A stretch of DNA of 21,110 nucleotides from Porticoccus sp963974675 (GTDB lineage Bacteria > Pseudomonadota > Gammaproteobacteria > Pseudomonadales > Porticoccaceae). The stretch is taken from the NCBI GenBank assembly GCA_963974675.1, contig CAXBDQ010000034.1, positions 1 through 21,110 of the forward strand, read 5' to 3'. The notes under the pieces were generated by a model. The model had not been told where the DNA came from. It made no database searches and was given only the letters and a program-made list of their open reading frames with translations. Positions 1-6,043 of this stretch are shown here, in pieces. The position numbers and the translations under genes were made by a program. Numbering within the stretch: the first letter of the stretch is position 1; each line of letters starts with the position of its first letter.

Positions 1-355
1 TTTCTCATGCCTGCCTGTATAACATAATTTCATGTTATCTGGGTCAGCCCCTTAAGTTATATTGGGTAATGAAACCTATGACAAAATATGGCTCTTATTC
101 TTTTTAAAGAGGAGAACCAAGCTTATTATCTTAAAACCGTAATCATTCCAGCCAATCTAATCTGTTTTCTGGAGAAACTCAACGCTACAACCTGCAATAG
201 ACTCACAGCCTTTATGCTTTCAATCAATGACTGGAACCTAAAATATCAAGGTTCTCTCAAAAGGTCTGAAAACTCCAAAATAAAAAGCTGTGTCGTGTAA
301 AGCGTTGGTTATTAGGAAAGCTAAAGTTCTATTGACGGGAGAGCGAGGGGATGAA
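1..355. other. Intergenic stretch without a convincing gene
   Basis: No open frame here is supported. A 70-codon plus-strand frame at 88-300 has no Shine-Dalgarno sequence before its ATG, and its product resembles nothing I recognise. A small inverted repeat (ataacat at 19-25 and atgttat at 32-38, 6-nt loop) lies near the left edge. The neighbouring gene to the left is outside the window, so part of this stretch could be its leader or trailer. Confidence 0.5.
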
Positions 356-386
356 TATAAGGCCAGCCGCACTGGCTGACCTTATA
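356..386 (-). terminator. Hairpin beyond the comEA-like gene, possible terminator
   Basis: A 13-bp stem (356-368 with 374-386) surrounds a 5-nt loop. Read as minus-strand RNA, the one non-Watson-Crick position is a G-U wobble, so the stem suits a minus-strand transcript better than a plus-strand one, where it would be C-A. It begins 16 nt after the comEA-like stop codon. The run of six Ts on the minus strand lies before the stem, not after it, so this is not a textbook intrinsic terminator. It could instead protect the 3' end of the long minus-strand transcript. A smaller inverted repeat (gcggata at 395-401, tatccgc at 414-420) spans the stop codon. Confidence 0.45.
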
Positions 387-401
387 AAAAAGAAGCGGAT
401 A

Positions 402-719
402 CTACTTTAACACTATCCGCCCCTTATTTTTCTCCAATACTTTTTCCCCAATGCCCTTCACAGACAGCAATTGCTCTGGCGATGTGAAGGCACCATTGGC
501 TGCCCGATATTCAACGATACGCTGGGCACGAGTCATACCGATACCCTTCAAACCACCGGCTAACTGTTCTGCATTAGCGGTGTTGATATTAACCGAGGAG
601 ATTGGATGTATTGTTGTTGGCTGCTTACTGTCAGCAGCAAGCGCTGACACTTGCCACACTGGCAATACTGCGACGAAAGAGAGTAACAAAATTTTAATGA
701 AAGATTTTATCTGTAACAT
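402..719 (-). CDS. ComEA-like secreted helix-hairpin-helix protein
   Basis: A 105-residue protein with a signal peptide (about residues 1-28, ending VSALA) and a C-terminal tandem helix-hairpin-helix domain (about 43-105). The domain carries the typical VNINTANAEQL opening and two hairpin motifs, LKGIGMTRA and VKGIGEKV. In this family the fold binds DNA without sequence specificity. ComEA proteins act in the periplasm during DNA uptake, but many gammaproteobacterial single-domain members have no proven role in competence. The start at 719 is chosen over the longer frame from 773 because AAGGAG lies 6 nt upstream of this ATG and the signal peptide begins exactly here. It is the last gene of the minus-strand run, 66 nt after pyrF. 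No other competence gene is nearby, so a role in transformation is only inferred. Confidence 0.85.
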   Translation of the reverse strand: MLQIKSFIKILLLSFVAVLPVWQVSALAADSKQPTTIHPISSVNINTANAEQLAGGLKGIGMTRAQRIVEYRAANGAFTSPEQLLSVKGIGEKVLEKNKGRIVLK

Positions 720-785
720 GTCGAACTCCTTGTGCTCAAAGGCACTCCATTTCTTTATTACACGGCACTTCATGTACCGCTGGAA

Positions 786-1505
786 TTAATAGTGCGAGAT
801 TTCCTGATTAATCGCAAGTAGTGTCTCCACAGGGTTATCAGATTGAGTAATAGGCCGGCCTATTACCAAGTAACTACTACCGTTAGCCATCGCCTGAGAG
901 GGCGTAACGACGCGGCGCTGATCATCACCAACAGCAGAAGCAGGACGAATACCCGGTGTCACCAAAGTAAACTCATCACCCAGTGCTTCACGCAAGCCCT
1001 GGGCCTCCATCGCAGAGGAAACCACCCCATCCATACCCGAATTTTTTGCCAGAGACGCCAGCCGGCGAACTTGATCCTCTGGGCTACAGTTAAAACCAAG
1101 CTCATCCATATCGCTCTGATCAAAGCTGGTCAATACGGTCACCGCAATCAACAACATATCGCTGCCGGTCTGTTCCAGCGCTTCTTTGGCACTTTCCATC
1201 ATCCGCCGTCCGCCAGAAGCATGTAAATCAGTCATCCAAACTCCTAGGTCAGCGGCAACTTTTACAGCACTAGAAACCGTATTGGGAATATCATGGAATT
1301 TTAAATCAAGAAAAACATCGAAGCCCTTATTCACAAGCCCTGAAACAAAATCGGGGCCGGCCAAAGTGAATAACTCCTTGCCTACTTTAAGCTTACACAG
1401 TTCCGATGAAATCGAATCGACAAATTGATTAGCCATCTTTATATTGTTGTAATCTAGCGCGACAATAATTTTGGAATTATTAGTTTTGGCATTACTTGTT
1501 TTCAT
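786..1505 (-). CDS. pyrF: Orotidine 5'-phosphate decarboxylase
   Basis: Catalyses the last step of de novo UMP synthesis, decarboxylation of orotidine monophosphate to UMP, in the cytoplasm. The 239-residue length fits the single-domain bacterial TIM-barrel enzyme. The catalytic DxKxxDI motif is at residues 67-73 (Asp67, Lys69, Asp72), preceded by the phosphate/ribose-binding region VALDYNN (15-21). The C-terminal TPGIRPA and IGRPIT segments form the expected phosphate-gripping loops. AAAGAG sits 8 nt before the ATG at 1505. The N-terminus is about 8-10 residues longer than in E. coli PyrF and rich in Asn, Lys and Thr. It lies 43 nt downstream of lapB, as in E. coli where lapA-lapB-pyrF are adjacent. 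Confidence 0.96.
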   Translation of the reverse strand: MKTSNAKTNNSKIIVALDYNNIKMANQFVDSISSELCKLKVGKELFTLAGPDFVSGLVNKGFDVFLDLKFHDIPNTVSSAVKVAADLGVWMTDLHASGGRRMMESAKEALEQTGSDMLLIAVTVLTSFDQSDMDELGFNCSPEDQVRRLASLAKNSGMDGVVSSAMEAQGLREALGDEFTLVTPGIRPASAVGDDQRRVVTPSQAMANGSSYLVIGRPITQSDNPVETLLAINQEISHY

Positions 1506-1548
1506 TACCAGATCTCTTTAATCATGAAGCAGAAGAGCGATTCATTAC

Positions 1549-2736
1549 TCATTCCCCAATAACACTACGGATAGGCTTAACTGTTTCCCAGCATCGACAC
1601 TGGGGACATAACCAATGTAATTGTGTTCCTTTGAAACCACAGTTTTTACAACGATAATTAGGCTGGCTTATGGATATGGTATTCAAAATACTTTTAAGTA
1701 GTGACAAGTTATCTTTCGCTACGCCTTCTATACTGCTCATATGAATATCAAGGAGGACATTCACCCCTTTTAATGAAGGAAAATTTTCAAGATATTCAGC
1801 CAAAAAATTAGCCGCCTGATCGTCCCCCTCTTTTTTACGAAGAACCTCGACAAACGCTTTTAAAATACTGCTGCCTGGGTATTCTTTAAGCCAATTTTTA
1901 AATTGCCTAAATAACCCCTCATGGTCACCCAAACTCTCATAACAATACCGAACCCGCTCTATGACTTCTGGCAGATAATCCGGTTGCTGCTGAGGGATAC
2001 ACCGATAACGTTTAAGTGCCTTATGAAAATTGAGAGCAGCCACCTCTTGGTCACCCCACAGGGCATTTGCTCTGGCAGAGTTTTTGTTAAATTTCAAAGC
2101 CGCCTTTAGATGCCGGCGGACATCAAGATGATCACCCCTATTTAAAGCTTGATCTGCAAGTTCACAACAAAAATGCGCTTGCTCTACGGCGAGATCTTCA
2201 CCACCTCCGAACAGCTTTCTCTCCATCATACTCGCAGCACGTATTGCCTTATCCCACTCTTGCTCATCCCGATAAATTTGAACCAAATGGCGTAAAGACT
2301 GCTGCCGAAAGGCTCCAGAAGCATCGTCCACCAACTCCAAAAACAAGCGCTCGGCCCTGTCTAATAGACCAGCGTTAAGAAAATCCCTCGCCAGTTCAAG
2401 GTGAGCTTGTCGAATATGGTGTTGATTGAGGCCAGGACGAGAAAGTAAATTTTGGTGTACCCGGATGGCCCGGTCAACCTCACCCTTTTGCCGCATGGAG
2501 TTACCAAGTGCCAAATGTGTTTCAAGGGTCTGAGGCGTCACCTCAACGGAGCGTATAAAAATATCAATGGCCTGATCTGGCTGCTCATTGAGGAGATAAT
2601 TAACACCCTGAAAATAATGCTTTGACAGGTCTCCATTCAATTTCTTTTGTACTTGCCGAAGACCATGGGAGCGCCCAAGAATCCAGGCCAGCGCAACCAA
2701 CAAAAGCAGCAAAAAAATAGAGAGAGTTTCGGGCAT
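1549..2736 (-). CDS. lapB: Lipopolysaccharide assembly protein B (TPR, rubredoxin-like)
   Basis: LapB (YciM) is an inner-membrane-anchored cytoplasmic protein. In E. coli it promotes FtsH-dependent degradation of LpxC and so sets the rate of LPS synthesis. The 395-residue product has one N-terminal membrane segment (about 3-20), then a long array of tetratricopeptide repeats (about 40-350). It ends in a rubredoxin-like metal-binding module with two CxxC pairs (Cys363/Cys366 and Cys377/Cys380). The length matches the family (E. coli 389). It follows lapA by 13 nt, so the two are almost certainly co-transcribed. No strong Shine-Dalgarno sequence is seen before the ATG, which suggests translational coupling to lapA. 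E. coli LapB needs the rubredoxin-like module for function; all four cysteines are intact here. Confidence 0.95.
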   Translation of the reverse strand: MPETLSIFLLLLLVALAWILGRSHGLRQVQKKLNGDLSKHYFQGVNYLLNEQPDQAIDIFIRSVEVTPQTLETHLALGNSMRQKGEVDRAIRVHQNLLSRPGLNQHHIRQAHLELARDFLNAGLLDRAERLFLELVDDASGAFRQQSLRHLVQIYRDEQEWDKAIRAASMMERKLFGGGEDLAVEQAHFCCELADQALNRGDHLDVRRHLKAALKFNKNSARANALWGDQEVAALNFHKALKRYRCIPQQQPDYLPEVIERVRYCYESLGDHEGLFRQFKNWLKEYPGSSILKAFVEVLRKKEGDDQAANFLAEYLENFPSLKGVNVLLDIHMSSIEGVAKDNLSLLKSILNTISISQPNYRCKNCGFKGTQLHWLCPQCRCWETVKPIRSVIGE

Positions 2737-2749
2737 GATCGAAACTAGG

Positions 2750-3049
2750 TTAATCCAGCTTTACTTCATCAGCACTCTTCTCTGTTGAAGTTTTCAACTT
2801 GATCAGCTGTTTATTTAAACGCCTAACTCGATGGTTCAGTCTTATCAGGGCTGGTGAACTCGCTAACAACGCCACCACACACCCAATAGCAAATGTAGCT
2901 AATAACCAGAGCCCACTGGGAAAAGGCTTTGTGTCAAATCCAAAAATTTTGAAAGTAACAGGATCTGGGTTATCAATAACGACCCAAAGACCCAACCAAA
3001 TTGCGGTAATCGCGATGAGCAGCCACCAGAGTTTTTTTAACAATGCCAT
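2750..3049 (-). CDS. lapA: Lipopolysaccharide assembly protein A (DUF1049)
   Basis: LapA (YciS) is a small inner-membrane partner of LapB in control of LPS synthesis. From the start chosen here it is 99 residues, with two hydrophobic segments (about 7-25 and 44-66) and a C-terminal basic, coiled-coil-like tail facing the cytoplasm. This matches the family layout and length (E. coli 102). The frame extends upstream to 3079, but that ATG lies inside a perfect palindrome followed by seven Ts, so translation from there is unlikely. The ATG at 3049 has GGGGA 5 nt upstream and begins MALLKKLWW, a natural membrane-protein start. The terminator-like element ends only 12 nt before this codon, leaving its transcription unclear. 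Confidence 0.9.
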   Translation of the reverse strand: MALLKKLWWLLIAITAIWLGLWVVIDNPDPVTFKIFGFDTKPFPSGLWLLATFAIGCVVALLASSPALIRLNHRVRRLNKQLIKLKTSTEKSADEVKLD

Positions 3050-3061
3050 GGAAGTCCCCAT

Positions 3062-3092
3062 AAAAAAACGGTAAGTCATATGACTTACCGTT
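3062..3092 (-). terminator. Strong intrinsic terminator-like palindrome after ihfB
   Basis: A perfect 26-bp palindrome (3067-3092) can fold on the minus strand into an 11-bp stem with an ATAT loop. It is followed directly by a run of seven Ts (3062-3068). This has the structure of a Rho-independent terminator acting on minus-strand transcription out of ihfB, whose stop lies about 60 nt upstream. It also sits just before the lapA start, so it may work as an attenuator for lapAB rather than a full stop. Confidence 0.85.
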
Positions 3093-3154
3093 GATTGTAA
3101 CCAAAGTTGTTGTCATAAGCCTCGAAAATCGAGAGAAAATGCCAAACGAAGAGC

Positions 3155-3448
3155 TTATTTTTTCGTCAAGCTATCATTCACTCGCTCACGCAACTCTTTA
3201 CCCGGCTTAAAATAAGGAACCGACTTTCCAGACAACTCTACGGAATCCCCAGTCTTCGGGTTACGACCAACGCGCGGTGCGCGGTAATGAAGACAGAAGC
3301 TTCCAAAGCCTCTGATTTCAATCCGGTTGTTGTTTACCAGAGAGTGGGTCATTCGCTCTAGAATCATTTTCACCGCCAGTTCAACGTCCTTTGGGGGAAG
3401 TTGATCCTGCTGTGTCACAATATGGTCGATCAATTCTGATTTTGTCAT
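3155..3448 (-). CDS. ihfB: Integration host factor subunit beta
   Basis: IHF-beta pairs with IHF-alpha to bind specific sites and bend DNA sharply, affecting nucleoid structure, recombination and transcription. The 97-residue product has the HU/IHF fold: helical N-terminus (MTKSELIDHIV), the core IEIRGFGSF and the beta-arm motif GRNPKTG, whose Pro64 is the intercalating residue. The length is as expected (E. coli 94). It lies directly after rpsA, as in E. coli and Pseudomonas. Its ATG is preceded by an AT-rich stretch with no evident Shine-Dalgarno sequence. A hairpin plus T tract lies in the gap from rpsA, so expression probably depends on read-through or on a promoter within the rpsA coding region. 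Confidence 0.97.
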   Translation of the reverse strand: MTKSELIDHIVTQQDQLPPKDVELAVKMILERMTHSLVNNNRIEIRGFGSFCLHYRAPRVGRNPKTGDSVELSGKSVPYFKPGKELRERVNDSLTKK

Positions 3449-3467
3449 AACAATATTACTATCGATG

Positions 3468-3496
3468 AAAAAGGGGGCAATGTCACCATTACCCCC
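3468..3496 (-). terminator. Hairpin with T tract between rpsA and ihfB
   Basis: On the minus strand a 10-bp stem (3487-3496 with 3473-3482, one G-U wobble) closed by a GTGA loop carries five G-C pairs at its base. Five Ts follow (3468-3472). It starts 10 nt after the rpsA stop codon. This is the shape of an intrinsic terminator; with only five Ts and a cotranscribed gene 20 nt further on, partial termination (attenuation) into ihfB is likely. Confidence 0.75.
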
Positions 3497-3506
3497 AATC
3501 TAACCA

Positions 3507-5189
3507 TTACTTCTCTTTTGTGTCCATCTGAGCTTTGATCAAGTCACCAATAGTCGTTGGGGAAATATTATCCGTTTCAGACTTTTTGTGCTCTTTAATC
3601 GCTGCTTTCTCTTCTGCAACATCCTTAGCTTTGATCGAGAGGTTGATTGTGCGGTTCTTACGATCCACATTAACAATTCTAGCCTCTACTGCTTCGCCTT
3701 CATTAAGGATCTTGCTCGCATCTTCTACTTTTTCACGTGAAAGTTCAGAAGCTTTTAGATACGCCTCTACGCCTTCACTTAACACAACAACTGCGCCCTT
3801 AGCATCCACTTCTTTAATGGTACCAGTAACAATTGCGCCTTTATCATTTTCAGTAGTGTAATTGGAGAAAGGATCATCAGACAGCTGTTTCATACCCAGA
3901 GAAATACGCTCTCTATCAGGGTCTATAGACAAGATGACTGTTTCGACTTCGTCACCTTTCTTGTAGTTGCGAACAGCTTCTTCGCCCACTTCATCCCAAG
4001 AGATATCGGAGAGATGAACCAAACCATCAATACCGCCATTAAGACCAATAAAGATACCGAAATCAGTAATAGACTTAATGTTACCAGTGATTTTTTCACC
4101 TTTAGCATGAGTAGTACCGAACTCATCCCAAGGATTCATGAAGCACTGCTTGATACCTAAGGAAATACGACGACGTTCTTCATCGATATCCAGAATCATT
4201 ACTTCTACTTCATCACCCAACTGAACTACTTTGGATGGGTGAATATTTTTATTGGTCCAATCCATTTCAGAAACGTGAACCAGTCCCTCTACACCATCTT
4301 CCAACTCAGCGAAACAGCCGTAGTCAGTAAGGTTGGTAACCGTAGCCTTAACACGAGCACCTTCTGGGTAGCGACCGGAGATATCTGCCCAAGGATCTTC
4401 ACCCATTTGCTTCATGCCAAGTGATACGCGACTACGTTCACGATCAAATTTCAATACTTTTACATCAATTTCATCGCCAACATTCACGATTTCACTCGGA
4501 TGCTTGATACGCTTCCAAGACATGTCGGTGATGTGCAACAAGCCATCAATTCCGCCCATATCAACAAAAGCACCATAATCTGTAAGGTTCTTAACAATAC
4601 CTTTAAGAGTGATACCCTCTTCCAATTTGGCCAACAGCTCATCACGCTCTTCTGTATTGACCTGTTCCATAACTGCACGGCGTGATACCACAACGTTGTT
4701 ACGTTTTTGGTCAAGCTTGATCACTTTAAATTCGAGAGGTTTGTTCTCCAAGTGAGCTGTGTCGCGAATCGGACGAACATCTACCAGAGAACCAGGCAAG
4801 AAGGCACGTAGGCCATTTACATCAACTGTAAAGCCGCCTTTAACCTTACCGCTGATAATACCGGTCACCACTTCATCTGCCGTATGGGCAGCTTCAAGCT
4901 CAATCCAGGATTCTGCACGACGGGCTTTTTCTCTGGACAACCGAGTGGCACCAAAGCCATCTTCAACGGCTTCGAGGGAGACTTGTACTTCGTCACCGAT
5001 TTCGAGGCTTAACTCACCGTTGTCATCAAAAAACTCATCTTTGGCGATCACACCTTCGGATTTTAATCCGGCGTGAACAGTCACCCAGTCTTTATCAATA
5101 TCAATGACAACACCGGTAACAATTGAGCCAGTTTTCAGTTCAACGGTTTTTAAACTTTCTTCGAATAATTCTGCAAAGCTTTCGCTCAT
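3507..5189 (-). CDS. rpsA: 30S ribosomal protein S1
   Basis: S1 binds mRNA on the 30S subunit and is needed to initiate translation on structured or SD-poor messages. The 560-residue product (E. coli 557) carries six S1 RNA-binding repeats. The central ones are plain from recurring LTDYGAF, LTDYGCF and ITDFGIF cores and repeated SLGMKQ ends, and the last is more divergent. The start at 5189 (MSESFAELFEESL) matches the E. coli N-terminus; the open frame reaching 5231 adds 14 residues with no family support. The ATG has only a poor AGG 10 nt upstream and CCCTCC directly before it. This fits the family pattern, since E. coli rpsA also lacks a canonical Shine-Dalgarno sequence and is controlled by its own product. 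It follows cmk, as usual. Confidence 0.98.
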   Translation of the reverse strand: MSESFAELFEESLKTVELKTGSIVTGVVIDIDKDWVTVHAGLKSEGVIAKDEFFDDNGELSLEIGDEVQVSLEAVEDGFGATRLSREKARRAESWIELEAAHTADEVVTGIISGKVKGGFTVDVNGLRAFLPGSLVDVRPIRDTAHLENKPLEFKVIKLDQKRNNVVVSRRAVMEQVNTEERDELLAKLEEGITLKGIVKNLTDYGAFVDMGGIDGLLHITDMSWKRIKHPSEIVNVGDEIDVKVLKFDRERSRVSLGMKQMGEDPWADISGRYPEGARVKATVTNLTDYGCFAELEDGVEGLVHVSEMDWTNKNIHPSKVVQLGDEVEVMILDIDEERRRISLGIKQCFMNPWDEFGTTHAKGEKITGNIKSITDFGIFIGLNGGIDGLVHLSDISWDEVGEEAVRNYKKGDEVETVILSIDPDRERISLGMKQLSDDPFSNYTTENDKGAIVTGTIKEVDAKGAVVVLSEGVEAYLKASELSREKVEDASKILNEGEAVEARIVNVDRKNRTINLSIKAKDVAEEKAAIKEHKKSETDNISPTTIGDLIKAQMDTKEK

Positions 5190-5338
5190 GGAGGGATACC
5201 TATGAAAATAAGAATTATGGGGTATTGCCATTTAGGCTTGAACCATAAATTCTTTAACCGCATTACCAGTTATGCGGGCTATTAATTAAAGGCTAATGCG
5301 GCCATTTCTGGCTTGTTACCGCATCGACCCATTTGTCG
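5190..5338 (-). promoter_or_regulatory. Structured rpsA leader, candidate autoregulatory element
   Basis: The 149-nt gap between cmk and rpsA contains four matching six-base arms. In transcript order these are ATGCGG (5324-5319), CCGCAT (5301-5296), CCGCAT (5277-5272) and ATGCGG (5263-5258). They can form two successive hairpins, or pair in alternative combinations. A nested GCCA-GAAA-TGGC hairpin (5312-5301) has a GNRA-type loop and competes for one base of the second arm. A weak promoter-like pair (TTCAAG at 5242-5237, CATAAT at 5219-5214, 17-bp spacer) lies further down. In E. coli the rpsA leader folds into hairpins through which S1 represses its own translation; a similar role here is inferred from position and structure only. 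Confidence 0.5.
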
Positions 5339-6043
5339 TTACTGAATATTATTGCCGTGACTGAATACCGTTTTTTCGACGATTTCAAGCCCCGAACTTA
5401 ACACCTCATCAATACTCATCTTTGAGCTATCAAGCACGACGGCATTAGCAGCAGGGACCAACGGAGAAGCTTTGCGGTTCATATCCCGCTCATCCCGTTT
5501 TTGGACCTGCTCGACGAGGGCGGCAAGACTAACACTTTCCCCCTTATCTCTCAACTGCTTATAACGCCTTTCAGCCCGCTCTTCAGGACTAGCCGTGAGG
5601 AAAATTTTAGCGTCAGCATCGGGGAACACAACAGTACCCATATCACGTCCATCAGCAACTAGGCCAGGAGCGACAGCAAAAGCTCGCTGACGCTGAAGCA
5701 ATGCCGCCCTAACCTCCGGATACGCCGCCACGATAGAGGCATCAGTCCCAACGCCCTCATTACGAATCAAGGAGGAAACATCCTCTCCTTCCAACAAAAC
5801 TTTTGGCTGAGCGTTATCCCGCATATGAAAAGAAATATCCATATGAGCAGCCAATACAGCCAAGGACTCCATATTGCCTAATTCCACTCCATGCCGTTTT
5901 GCAGCAAGCGCAAGTAAGCGATACAGAGCACCACTATCAAGGTAGTGAAACCCAAGTTTAATTGCCATTAGTTGGCAAACTGTCCCCTTACCTGAACCAC
6001 TTGGCCCATCAACGGTAATGACAGGTACACGTTTTTCACTCAT
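5339..6043 (-). CDS. cmk: Cytidylate kinase
   Basis: Phosphorylates CMP and dCMP with ATP, feeding CDP and dCDP into nucleic acid and lipid precursor pools. The 234-residue protein opens with the P-loop GPSGSGKGT (residues 13-21). It has the substrate-binding segment DSGALYR (37-43), the DGRDMGTVVFPDA stretch typical of bacterial CMP kinases, and the LID region ERAERRYKQL with catalytic arginines. Length is normal (E. coli 227). Its ATG overlaps the tyrA-aroA stop codon by 4 bp (ATGA), which indicates translational coupling. The rpsA gene follows after a 149-nt leader, the standard cmk-rpsA arrangement. Confidence 0.97.
   Translation of the reverse strand: MSEKRVPVITVDGPSGSGKGTVCQLMAIKLGFHYLDSGALYRLLALAAKRHGVELGNMESLAVLAAHMDISFHMRDNAQPKVLLEGEDVSSLIRNEGVGTDASIVAAYPEVRAALLQRQRAFAVAPGLVADGRDMGTVVFPDADAKIFLTASPEERAERRYKQLRDKGESVSLAALVEQVQKRDERDMNRKASPLVPAANAVVLDSSKMSIDEVLSSGLEIVEKTVFSHGNNIQ

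Noticed and set aside
88..300. 70-codon plus-strand open frame
   Set aside because: No ribosome binding site and no recognisable motif; the composition resembles AT-rich intergenic sequence.
720..773. Longer start for the comEA-like protein
   Set aside because: It would bury the signal peptide behind 18 polar residues; AAGGAG points to the ATG at 719.
3050..3079. Upstream start for lapA
   Set aside because: The ATG lies in the centre of the terminator-like palindrome and adds ten residues absent from the family.
5190..5231. Upstream start for rpsA
   Set aside because: The added 14 residues have no family support, and MSESFAELF matches the known S1 N-terminus.
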